Of a stretch of 64,000 nt of DNA, positions 53,604 to 61,682 are shown piece by piece. The position numbers were made by a program, and so were the translations under genes. Source of the stretch: Candidatus Nitrosacidococcus tergens (GTDB lineage: Bacteria > Pseudomonadota > Gammaproteobacteria > Nitrosococcales > Nitrosococcaceae); contig NZ_LR778175.1 in assembly GCF_902810445.1 (NCBI RefSeq), positions 938,501 to 1,002,500 on the forward strand. Reading direction: 5' to 3'. Position 1 is the stretch's first letter, and every line of letters starts with the position of its first letter. The notes under the pieces are model-generated. The model was not told the origin of the DNA, searched no databases, and worked only from the letters and a program-made list of their open reading frames with translations.

Positions 53604-53871
53604 TTTTGCTGTATTCCTCTTTACTGTTCTAAAAAAGAGGGGCAAAAGCTGTGCCAACCTATGTTGCTTTTTTTAAATTAATCTTTTAGTTATTCAGTAA
53701 CTTTATAGTTATATGTAAAAAATTTTTTAACGTAATTCTACTAAAAACGGTTTTTAATAAAAATTAACTGATTTATCAAATAGGAATTTAGCTATTACAT
53801 GTCACTATTTATGACATTTTTTGTATTTCTTATTTAAAAATATTAAAAATTAAAACTATCTAAATTCATAA

Positions 53872-55035
53872 ATGATTATTTATAAAAAAATAATTACCTA
53901 TCTATCATTATTAGCTTTAACTCTATTTTGGATTTATCAAGGAACCATCTCTTTGAAAAAAGAGAAAAAGATAGTCTCAAGTAAGCAATCTTTATCTGTT
54001 ATTAATCAATTATTAAACACAACAAGCATAGGATTCTCCCAAGTAGACATTCCATGGCAGTTTCTATTTCCTAGAGATCATGGAACACACTCAAGCTATC
54101 AAAATGAATCGTGGAATTTTGTTGGTAATTTAAGCTCAGATCAGAGAAGGGATTTTGGATTTCAGTTTAATTTTTTTCGGGTAGGTTTAAATCCAAATTC
54201 TTCCAAACGATCTTCTCCATGGGTGGCTAAGGAATTCTATCGAGGTTATTTTGGGCTCACTGATATATTAAAATCTCAATTTTATGCTATTGAACGATTT
54301 AGCCGTGTAGCTGTGGGGCTAAGCGGTGCTTCTTCTACAAATAATTCTATCAAAGTATGGCTAGAAGATTGGCAATTCCAAATATTGAACGAAGAAGAGG
54401 AAAAAAGTAGTTTTTATCTATTAGCAAAAACTGAAAATGTGAGCATTGATTTAGTATTAGAGCCATTAAAGATTCCTTTCTATTTTGGCGACGATTCCCA
54501 AATCTCAATGGGAAGCTTTTATGCTTATACCCTACCACGGTTGATGACTAAAGGGACCATAAAAATGAAAGATAGTAGCTACCCAGTGACAGGTCTATCT
54601 TGGTTTGATCATAGTTGGGGAAAGATACCTATCCCAACCGGATCTACCGTATGGGATCGATTTTTACTTCAGTTAGATAATGGGGTAGATTTACTTATCC
54701 TTCGACTCCATCGTACAGATGGCACAGGCACTCCTATTAATCATGGTACTTTAGTGACTACCCAAGGAGAGGCAGAAGTTCTAACTAGAGAAGATATTGC
54801 ACTAAATCCACTGAGTAATTGGAAAAGCCCTAATACTCATATTTCCTATCCTACCCACTGGCAACTGCAAATTCCCGAGCATAATATTAATCTTAAGATT
54901 GCACCTAGCATAGAAAATCAGGAACTTAACTCAAGTATAGATTATTGGAGTGGCTCAGTTACAGTAGATGGTTACTATCAAGGCAATAGCGTAATAGGAA
55001 AAGGTTTTCAAGAGCTTACTGGCTATCGACCATAG
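53872..55035 (+). CDS. AttH/CrtC-like lipocalin-domain protein (COG5621)
   Basis: A 387-residue exported protein with an N-terminal membrane segment (about 8-25). The rest matches the two-lipocalin AttH fold (PF07143, COG5621): IPWQFLFPRDHGTHSSYQNESW at about 60, FGFQFNFFRVGL, FYRGYFGLTDI, WFDHSWGKIP near 245, and a final ITGYRP-like QELTGYRP block. The family includes carotenoid 1,2-hydratase (CrtC) and exported hydrolase-like proteins; no carotenoid genes are near, so a catalytic role in carotenoids is not claimed. It begins a plus-strand run with a cytochrome and gor. Confidence 0.82.
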   Translation: MIIYKKIITYLSLLALTLFWIYQGTISLKKEKKIVSSKQSLSVINQLLNTTSIGFSQVDIPWQFLFPRDHGTHSSYQNESWNFVGNLSSDQRRDFGFQFNFFRVGLNPNSSKRSSPWVAKEFYRGYFGLTDILKSQFYAIERFSRVAVGLSGASSTNNSIKVWLEDWQFQILNEEEEKSSFYLLAKTENVSIDLVLEPLKIPFYFGDDSQISMGSFYAYTLPRLMTKGTIKMKDSSYPVTGLSWFDHSWGKIPIPTGSTVWDRFLLQLDNGVDLLILRLHRTDGTGTPINHGTLVTTQGEAEVLTREDIALNPLSNWKSPNTHISYPTHWQLQIPEHNINLKIAPSIENQELNSSIDYWSGSVTVDGYYQGNSVIGKGFQELTGYRP

Positions 55036-55098
55036 ATTAACTGCCTACTCTAAAAATATGATTAAATGAAAGAAAATATATTATTATGGTAGAAGATA

Positions 55099-56529
55099 AT
55101 GAAAATATTATTAAAACAATGGTTTATTTTAGGATGGATGCTATTAGTATTAGTTACTTGTGATTCAGATAAAGTACCTCAATCTTATGAAGCAGCAAAA
55201 ATAACTCAAGTAACTCCTGGCTTTGTACCTGAAGAACCGCAAAGACATGGAGATCCAAAAGCAGGTTATAATGCAATCATTAATAAACCCTATTTAACCT
55301 GCGGCATTCCCTATTCTGCCTATCAGAAAAGTACTCTTTTTCCTCCACCCCAATACTCTCTTCCTGAACGAAAAGGAATTAATAAGAATCTCCCCTATTA
55401 CCAAACCTATTATGAAACTCAAGAGGGTACTGGTCTTGTAGTAAATAACTGTCTTCTCTGCCATGGCAGTCCTTTTAATGGCGAGCTAATTGTAGGATTA
55501 GGCAATGAGTCTTTGGATCTCACTCAAGATATAGTGGCCAATGCAGAAAGCATTGGGGTTTATGTAGAGGGTAAAAAAGAAACTAAAGAATGGCGTAAAT
55601 GGGTGGATCGGGTCACTGGGATAGCTCCTTATTTGAGAACAGATACCATCGGTGTGAACTCTGCAGTCAATCTCACTTGGGGAATTTTTGCCCATAGGGA
55701 TCCAAAAACTCTCGCATGGTCAAATGAATTACTTATGGATCCTCCATCAGAAAAACCCCTCCCAGTAAGTGTTCCCCCTTGGTGGCGAATGAAAAAACAA
55801 AATGGGATGTTTTATTCTGCCGCTGGCCGTGGCGATCATGCTCGCCTTGAAATTATGGCCTCTAGTCTATGTGCCGAATCAGTTAAAGATGCGCAAATGG
55901 TGGATTCTTATGCTCCGGATATTCAAGAATATATTGCTTCCCTTAAACCACCTACTTATCCTTTTAAAATAGATCAATCCCTTGCCAGTCAAGGTAAAGA
56001 TATTTTTAATACCCATTGTGCTCGTTGCCATGGTACTTATGGAGAAAAAGAAGAATATCCCAATTTAGTAATTTCCCTTGCAGAAATAGGTACCGATCCT
56101 GAGTATATTAAAACGGCAATGGGTAGTGATTTAGATCGGTCTGGACCTTGGCTTGCACAATCTTTTTATGGTCAAGGAACTCATGTAGCAAAAGTTGACG
56201 GCTATTTAGCCCCTCCTTTAGATGGAGTTTGGGCAACGGCCCCTTATTTACATAATGGCTCAGTGCCTACCTTAGAATCCTTACTCAATAGTGCTCAACG
56301 ACCTAAATACTGGACCAGAACTTTCGATACTAAAGATTACAATGATAAAACCCTAGGTTGGAATTATACCCAGTTAGACTATGGAAAATCAGGAGCTAAA
56401 AAATCAGAGGAACAGAAGAAGATCTATGATACCAGCCTCTCCGGCTATGGAAACATGGGGCATACTTTTGGAGATGTGCTATCCAAACAGGAAAGGCATC
56501 AATTATTAGAATACTTAAAAACCCTATAG
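55099..56529 (+). CDS. Exported di-haem cytochrome c
   Basis: A 476-residue periplasmic or membrane-anchored protein. Residues 1-20 form a hydrophobic signal ending LVLVTCDSD, possibly a lipobox with Thr before Cys21. Two c-type haem motifs are visible: NNCLLCHG (Cys118, Cys121, His122) and THCARCHG (Cys307, Cys310, His311). A block PPLDGVWATAPYLHNGSVPTL near 375 is characteristic of di-haem cytochrome c peroxidase-like or RoxA-related proteins and usually lines a haem pocket. Partner proteins are unknown; the AttH-like gene is 63 bases upstream and gor six bases downstream. Confidence 0.88.
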   Translation: MKILLKQWFILGWMLLVLVTCDSDKVPQSYEAAKITQVTPGFVPEEPQRHGDPKAGYNAIINKPYLTCGIPYSAYQKSTLFPPPQYSLPERKGINKNLPYYQTYYETQEGTGLVVNNCLLCHGSPFNGELIVGLGNESLDLTQDIVANAESIGVYVEGKKETKEWRKWVDRVTGIAPYLRTDTIGVNSAVNLTWGIFAHRDPKTLAWSNELLMDPPSEKPLPVSVPPWWRMKKQNGMFYSAAGRGDHARLEIMASSLCAESVKDAQMVDSYAPDIQEYIASLKPPTYPFKIDQSLASQGKDIFNTHCARCHGTYGEKEEYPNLVISLAEIGTDPEYIKTAMGSDLDRSGPWLAQSFYGQGTHVAKVDGYLAPPLDGVWATAPYLHNGSVPTLESLLNSAQRPKYWTRTFDTKDYNDKTLGWNYTQLDYGKSGAKKSEEQKKIYDTSLSGYGNMGHTFGDVLSKQERHQLLEYLKTL

Positions 56530-56535
56530 ATAATA

Positions 56536-57885
56536 ATGGCAAACTACAATTTTGATCTTTTTATTATTGGTGCTGGATCAGGAGGAGTTCGTGCTGCCCG
56601 AGTAGCTGCCCGTTTAGGAGCTAAAGTGGCTATAGCAGAATCCCAATACTTAGGGGGTACTTGCGTTAATGTGGGTTGTATTCCTAAAAAATTTCTCCAC
56701 TATGCAGCTCATTTCTCAGAAGATTTTGAAGATGCAGTGAATTTCGGCTGGACGGCAGAGCAGCCTCGTTTTGATTGGATCACTCTAGTTAAAAATAAAG
56801 ATAAGGAAATTGAGCGGCTTAATCAAACTTACCAACGCCTCTTAGAACAAGTTAATGTAACACTAATCAATGGTTGGGCTAAGGTGGATAATCCCCATCA
56901 AGTCACTATAAACAATCACTCTTACAGCACGGAAAGAATTTTAATTGCCACTGGAGGTATGCCATTTACTCCAAATATTCCAGGTAAAGAACATATCACT
57001 GACTCAAATGAAATGTTTTTCCTTGAAACCCTACCAGAAAACATTATTATTGTAGGCGGAGGCTACATTTCAGTAGAATTTGCCGGTATTTTAAATGGAT
57101 TAGGGAGCCATGCTACCCTTATTTATCGAGGAGACTCATTACTTCATCATTTCGATCAAGAGTTAAGGCAAGCTCTTGAAGCTGAAATGATTAAAAGAGG
57201 CATTATCCTTCGATCTAATGCAGAAGTGAAAGCCATTGAAAAACAAGGGCAAGGACTAAATGCGCTACTTCATAATGGAGAGATACTTCAAGCAGATAAA
57301 ATTATGTATGCTATTGGTCGCCGTCCTAATACAGCTAACTTAGGATTAGCCGAATTAGGTGTGCGCCTTAATCCAACAGGAGGAATTATAGTAGATCAAT
57401 TTTATCAAAGTACTCTACCCTCTATCTATGCGATTGGGGATGTGATTCAAAAAATTAGCCTTACTCCAGTTGCCACTGCAGAGGCCATGGTTTTATCCCA
57501 TCATCTTTATGAAGGATCCAACACTCCCTTAGATTACACCAATATTCCTACTTGTGTATTTAGCCAACCTAATCTAGCTACTGTAGGGCTTACGGAAACT
57601 CAGGCTAGAGATAAAATAGGTGATATTAAGGTTTATCGCACCCGTTTTCGCCCCCTAAAACATACTATAAGCGGTCGGGACGAGCAAACCCTAATGAAAC
57701 TTATCGTAGACAAAACAACAGACAAAGTAGTAGGTGCTCATATGCTAGGACCAGAGGCAGGTGAAATCATCCAAGGAATTGCCATTGCTATTAGAGCAGG
57801 AGCAACTAAAGCGCTATTTGATAGTACCATTGGCATCCATCCCACCGCAGCAGAAGAATTTGTCACGATGCGGAATGTAACTTAA
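56536..57885 (+). CDS. gor: Glutathione-disulfide reductase
   Basis: A 449-residue FAD/NADPH enzyme keeping glutathione reduced. FAD site FIIGAGSGGVRAARVAA, redox-active disulfide GGTCVNVGCIPKK (Cys43 and Cys48), NADPH-binding IVGGGYISVEFAGIL, FAD site 2 YAIGDV, and the C-terminal active-site GIHPTAAEEFVTM with the catalytic His. Length and the arginine pattern RGDSLL indicate NADPH dependence. Six bases after the cytochrome gene; a small membrane gene follows. gshA, which makes glutathione, is 3.8 kb further on. Confidence 0.95.
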   Translation: MANYNFDLFIIGAGSGGVRAARVAARLGAKVAIAESQYLGGTCVNVGCIPKKFLHYAAHFSEDFEDAVNFGWTAEQPRFDWITLVKNKDKEIERLNQTYQRLLEQVNVTLINGWAKVDNPHQVTINNHSYSTERILIATGGMPFTPNIPGKEHITDSNEMFFLETLPENIIIVGGGYISVEFAGILNGLGSHATLIYRGDSLLHHFDQELRQALEAEMIKRGIILRSNAEVKAIEKQGQGLNALLHNGEILQADKIMYAIGRRPNTANLGLAELGVRLNPTGGIIVDQFYQSTLPSIYAIGDVIQKISLTPVATAEAMVLSHHLYEGSNTPLDYTNIPTCVFSQPNLATVGLTETQARDKIGDIKVYRTRFRPLKHTISGRDEQTLMKLIVDKTTDKVVGAHMLGPEAGEIIQGIAIAIRAGATKALFDSTIGIHPTAAEEFVTMRNVT

Positions 57886-57927
57886 GATAAAAAAATATTT
57901 GAACCCTATTGGATTTAGGAAAAAATA

Positions 57928-58248
57928 ATGAAATCTATTTTTTATATTGGCCCTTTACGAATTGCTCTAGTTGTAATTACCATTACTTTAATTTGGTTCT
58001 CTTTCTATGCTGAAAAAGTAACACTTGAAACTGAATTTGGACTAGTAGCAAGTGCAGTAGCACCTGCCCTAACCTTTATTATGCTTTTTGTGGTTTCCCT
58101 TGATATTCTCATGAGCTTTATTGGTAAATTAGATAAAGACGCTAAAGAACGCCTACGTTACTGGATTATTATTGGGCTAGATCTCTCCATGATTACTGCT
58201 TTAATCATTGCTTGGAAGCCATTTTTCATGAGATTATTAGAGAGCTAG
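57928..58248 (+). CDS. Small three-helix membrane protein, unknown
   Basis: A 106-residue protein with three hydrophobic segments (about 9-27, 40-65 and 82-100), basic residues before the first helix and a DKDAKERLRYW loop between the second and third. I do not recognise the family. An AGGA site precedes the ATG and the gene is 42 bases after gor on the same strand, so it may be the last cistron of that run. No function is proposed. Confidence 0.75.
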   Translation: MKSIFYIGPLRIALVVITITLIWFSFYAEKVTLETEFGLVASAVAPALTFIMLFVVSLDILMSFIGKLDKDAKERLRYWIIIGLDLSMITALIIAWKPFFMRLLES

Positions 58249-58264
58249 GTTGGAATATGATTAT

Positions 58265-58300
58265 AAAAAAGTTGGGATAAGAACAAAGTGCTTATCCCAA
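58265..58300 (-). terminator. Rho-independent terminator, distal minus-strand short transcript
   Basis: Perfect 10-bp stem TTGGGATAAG/CTTATCCCAA (58272-58281 with 58291-58300), 9-nt loop, then C and six T's on the minus strand. On the plus strand no T-run follows, so it is not the terminator of the small membrane gene that ends at 58248. Confidence 0.85.
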
Positions 58301-58400
58301 TAGTTAGGTGAAGAACAGGCAACAGTACTAACGAAACTCTTTATTGATCTTAGGTGGTTAAAATCTCCCTTGTGAATCTAGTTGATAATAAAAGTATGAA
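58301..58400 (-). ncRNA. Candidate short transcript B
   Basis: The stretch before the distal terminator has an AAGGGAG element at about 58366-58372 but no ATG, GTG or TTG frame of useful length after it. Its last 40 bases before the hairpin resemble those of candidate A, roughly two thirds identical by eye, including TGCCTGT and CACCTAA-type words. It is called a candidate small RNA only from the terminator and this similarity. Confidence 0.3.
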
Positions 58401-58492
58401 GTTAGGGTAGTACTTATTTTTGATTACTTGTTTATGTAGCTATATTTAATAGAATGTTTTGTTTATTTATCATTCTATTATAATGTACTCCT

Positions 58493-58527
58493 AAAAAGCC
58501 GGGGTAAGCACGGAAACCTTACCCCGG
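58493..58527 (-). terminator. Rho-independent terminator, proximal minus-strand short transcript
   Basis: Perfect 10-bp GC-rich stem CCGGGGTAAG/CTTACCCCGG (58499-58508 with 58518-58527), 9-nt loop, then C and TTTTT on the minus strand. Same geometry as the hairpin at 58265-58300. Confidence 0.88.
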
Positions 58528-58640
58528 TAATTAGGCAGAGACAGCGAAAAAACTTACTGGATTTAATAAATTAAAACTATACTTTCCTGTCGTCACCTCC
58601 TTTTAATTGAGTAGTTAAAAATAAAAGGTACACTCATATA
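58528..58640 (-). ncRNA. Candidate short transcript A (possibly encoding a 21-residue peptide)
   Basis: Minus-strand sequence between an AT-rich promoter-like stretch (TTGCAT and TTTTAT hexamers 16 bases apart near 58620-58650) and the terminator at 58493. It contains AAAAGGAGGTGA (58592-58603), a very strong Shine-Dalgarno match. A frame from the GTG inside that element (58596) runs 21 codons to a TAA at 58531 and reads T-T-G-K-Y-S-F-N-L-L-N and on to V-S-A. Because GTG overlaps the SD, translation from it is doubtful. May be a small RNA or a short peptide gene. Confidence 0.35.
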
Positions 58641-58875
58641 TAATGCAACATTTATACCATTTTTTATTTTTTTATAAAAACAACAGGTTAATAATAATTC
58701 ATTTTTATCATTAGATGATTTTACGTGATTTACCATAGTTGTTTTATAACAATTTTAGTTAAATCACTTAAATAGCTTTAAGCTATATAGAATGGTAAAT
58801 TAAATAACTACAACGTATGTAGCTGCTCTAATCGCATAACTTGTAACAAATAGATAAAGTAAAATGATGAGCAAC

Positions 58876-58909
58876 AAAAAAGTGGTACGATACAAAATTA
58901 TCGTACCAC
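58876..58909 (-). terminator. Rho-independent terminator of the nitrilase-fusion gene
   Basis: Perfect 11-bp stem GTGGTACGATA/TATCGTACCAC (58882-58892 with 58899-58909), 6-nt loop, then TTTTTT on the minus strand, 11 bases after the stop codon of the nitrilase gene. Confidence 0.93.
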
Positions 58910-58919
58910 CAGAATATGT

Positions 58920-60626
58920 TTATTTACCTGCAACACTTACTACCTTATGTTGTGCCGTTAATGCACCGTAAGTCCAAGGCTGGCGTTTGGCAAACATATG
59001 AACATTAGCCATCATATTCTTTTGGCGAGCACTAGCAATTTCTACTACTTCTAGCACAATTTTGTGCATATCAGGGTAGTTTGGTGCTATTTTATCCACA
59101 TCCCATACAGGGAATTGGGCAGGAAGTGCTACCATACTGCCTCCTCCGTAAGGAGCATCCACTCGATTTGCAAGGATCACCGCACAGCGATTATCTGCTG
59201 CTCGAGGTACTAATAAATACTTCCGCTCTTTTTTATCTTGCATTCGAGTAGGCCATAGGATCACATCGGCTCCATTGACTCCTAAGCAGCGAGCCGCCTC
59301 TGGAAAGAGACCATCATAACCCATCATAATCCCCATGCGACCATAGGAGGTATTGACTACAGGATATTCCGATCCAGCTGTTCCCCATTGTTGTTCATCG
59401 CTAAATAGGTGCACTTTACGATAGGACATGATAATTTCACCTTCAAGCCCTATGAGAAAAGAAGTAGGATAGAGTTTACTGTCCACTTCTTCCACATTAG
59501 GGACCAGCAGAGCACACTTTTCTGTTTTGCATACTTCTGCGAACTTTTGCAGTAACTCCTGATTCATTCCAGCTAACCGCCGAGCCTCAGCTTCATCAAT
59601 ACGCCAATTAGGTGAAGCAACGTATTCAGGTAATACCATCACCTTAATCCCAAACCGTGCACCATGAGTCACTTGCTCAATCACCCGATCAAGGGTAGTT
59701 GGATGGGATTCACACACATGGGTTTGGGCCGCTGCCATATTAAAGGTCATCTGAGAAGGGATAATCGGTTCTACGCTGGTCTTTGAAACAGGGGTTTGTT
59801 CGTAGGGTTTAGTCAAAATACCATAAGTATCTGGACGGCGATCGGTAAATTTATCAGCGGTTAAAGCATAGTGTTTATCATCGGCAAGGGTGGGATCAAT
59901 ATTGCTAATTGCCATCCCATGAATATCCCAAGCCACTTTTGCTTTTACTTCACCCCTAGGATCTACAATCATACTTCCCCCAGGATAGTAAATAGATCGT
60001 TCTTGCCCTGCTTTAGTCGCTGCACAAATCCAAACCCCATTTTCTAATGCACGAGCAGGTCGCCATAATTCTGCTTGATCAATCAGAAAGAAATTAGCCA
60101 TATCTAAAATGACTTGCGCCCCTTTTAATGCAGTACAACGGGGAATTTCCGGAATCCGACCATCAAAGCAAATCATCATCCCCACTCGACCCAATTCTGT
60201 TTCCACCACAGGAAAGCCTCGCTCCCCAAACTTAAACCAATTTTGATCATGGGTAGTGAGAAATTGCTTGTGATAGTGAACAACTAATTCTCCTTTGCGA
60301 TCAAGGAGAATTCCTGTATTAAAAATCTTCTCTGCTTGCGGATCCCATTCAGAAAGCCCACTGGCAATATACACATCGTATTGACGGGCTAGTTTTGCCA
60401 ATCCATGAATAAACTTGCCATCCTTAATCGTTTCTGCAATTTGCCTAGCATGGGGTTGAGAATCATATAAATAACCCACATTCATACATTCTGGAAACAC
60501 AATGACCCGAATATTTTGCTGGGCAGCTTGTTTTACATAATGAGCACAAATTTCAAGATTTGCTTCTACATCACCCATTTTAGCGAGAGTCTGCACTGCA
60601 GCTGCTCGATATTCATAAGATTTCAT
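58920..60626 (-). CDS. Tandem carbon-nitrogen hydrolase (nitrilase-superfamily) fusion; second domain lacks catalytic Cys
   Basis: A 568-residue cytosolic protein made of two CN_hydrolase domains (about 5-280 and 293-560). Domain 1 has the full triad: Glu46 in VFPECMN, Lys120 in VHYHKQFL and Cys153 in GMMICFDGRIPE. Domain 2 keeps Glu334 (VLPEYVASPN) and Lys404 (SYRKVHLFS), but the cysteine position is glycine, Gly436, in MMGYDGLFPE. Thus domain 2 should be inactive and may serve dimerisation or regulation. Normal nitrilases are single domain, about 270-340 residues. Substrate unknown (amide or nitrile). Strong GAGGAGA site; own terminator. The upstream alkA gene is 70 bases away on the same strand. 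Confidence 0.9.
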   Translation of the reverse strand: MKSYEYRAAAVQTLAKMGDVEANLEICAHYVKQAAQQNIRVIVFPECMNVGYLYDSQPHARQIAETIKDGKFIHGLAKLARQYDVYIASGLSEWDPQAEKIFNTGILLDRKGELVVHYHKQFLTTHDQNWFKFGERGFPVVETELGRVGMMICFDGRIPEIPRCTALKGAQVILDMANFFLIDQAELWRPARALENGVWICAATKAGQERSIYYPGGSMIVDPRGEVKAKVAWDIHGMAISNIDPTLADDKHYALTADKFTDRRPDTYGILTKPYEQTPVSKTSVEPIIPSQMTFNMAAAQTHVCESHPTTLDRVIEQVTHGARFGIKVMVLPEYVASPNWRIDEAEARRLAGMNQELLQKFAEVCKTEKCALLVPNVEEVDSKLYPTSFLIGLEGEIIMSYRKVHLFSDEQQWGTAGSEYPVVNTSYGRMGIMMGYDGLFPEAARCLGVNGADVILWPTRMQDKKERKYLLVPRAADNRCAVILANRVDAPYGGGSMVALPAQFPVWDVDKIAPNYPDMHKIVLEVVEIASARQKNMMANVHMFAKRQPWTYGALTAQHKVVSVAGK

Positions 60627-60696
60627 TTAAAATTATCTCTCCTCAATTAATTACTATCTTAACTACCCTAAATCTAAAGTAGTTATTACTACTCCT

Positions 60697-61593
60697 TTAT
60701 AAAGACATCCATAGATGCGCTGCTACTAAAGCACGCCAAGGTGTAAAAGGAGCAAGCCATTTTTCTGCTTCTTCAGCAGTAACTTTAGACTCTAATCCTA
60801 ACAATTTTTGTAACCCTCTTCGCACTCCTGCATCACCATGGAGGGATCCATTCAACCAACTATAACCTCGAAGTAAACCATAACTAATAGTCCAAGGACC
60901 AATGCCCGGCACTTCAATAAGCTTTTTAGAAATCTCTTCCACAGGTGTTTGCTGGGTAAGCCAATCATCTAAGGGAAGAGTATTTTCTATAACTCCTCTG
61001 CTTAAATTGAATAGTGTTTTTGCCTTAGTTTTAGAATAGCCTACCTGATGCAATTTATCTTGACCTAATTGGGTAATTACTTCTGCATTAGGATGACAAT
61101 ACAGTCCACAGGAATGTGTTATTCCTAAGGCTTTAATGAGTTTTCTCCTAATGGAAATAGCCGCTGCAAGACTAATTTGCTGCCCAGTAATAGCCCAAGC
61201 AAGAGCTTCAAAGGGAGTGCTGGATAACGGTACTCTTAAACCCGCTTGCTTTTTAACCAGAGTACCTAATTGAGGGTGTCGATAGTGCGCTTTTTCAAAA
61301 TCATCAATATCTTGGTTAAGCCCTAGCATTCTTTGTACTATAGGGAGTATTTCTAATTCAGAAACATCCTTGCCTCCCTCTGCTAGCAAAGTAATAGCAA
61401 CTTGTTGTTTTTTCTTAAATTGTAAAATAAGACAAGCAGGCATGCCTTGCCATAAAATTCCTTTCTCTAATAAATTTTTACTGTAATTTACTCGTTCGGC
61501 TGTTTGCTCTGAATCCCGATCATGAAATGCCAGTATGTCATGACTGCGAAATCCATGGGGTAAATTAAGATATCCTGAATAGGAAATAGCCAT
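60697..61593 (-). CDS. alkA: DNA-3-methyladenine glycosylase II-like (AlkA/HhH-GPD)
   Basis: A 298-residue base-excision enzyme. The N-terminal part (about 1-110) resembles the AlkA_N domain; the HhH-GPD domain has PFEALAWAITGQQISLAAA near 126 and the hairpin LIEVPGIGPWTISYGLLRGY near 225, with the catalytic Asp in LHGDAGVRRGL about 17 residues later. It removes alkylated purines and pyrimidines. No ada-like fusion. GGAGGA ribosome-binding site. Divergent from gshA (89 bases) and likely co-transcribed with the nitrilase gene. Confidence 0.88.
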   Translation of the reverse strand: MAISYSGYLNLPHGFRSHDILAFHDRDSEQTAERVNYSKNLLEKGILWQGMPACLILQFKKKQQVAITLLAEGGKDVSELEILPIVQRMLGLNQDIDDFEKAHYRHPQLGTLVKKQAGLRVPLSSTPFEALAWAITGQQISLAAAISIRRKLIKALGITHSCGLYCHPNAEVITQLGQDKLHQVGYSKTKAKTLFNLSRGVIENTLPLDDWLTQQTPVEEISKKLIEVPGIGPWTISYGLLRGYSWLNGSLHGDAGVRRGLQKLLGLESKVTAEEAEKWLAPFTPWRALVAAHLWMSL

Positions 61594-61682
61594 AGAGATT
61601 AATCTTCCTCCCCTAAGGATAAATAAATGAGGTAAGCTATAATCCTGAGTTTATATTATTGTAACGAATATCTAAATAATCC

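Larger units (their letters stand above)
58249..58919. other. 671-bp gap with several stem-loops and possible short minus-strand transcripts
   Basis: No protein-length frame is present. On the minus strand the region reads: terminator of the nitrilase gene (58876-58909), an AT-rich stretch, a purine-rich extended Shine-Dalgarno-like sequence (58591-58600), a strong terminator (58493-58527), an inverted repeat TAATAGAATG (58447-58456 with 58471-58480), and a second strong terminator (58265-58300). Two terminators with no gene between them imply two short transcripts; see findings. Confidence 0.6.
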
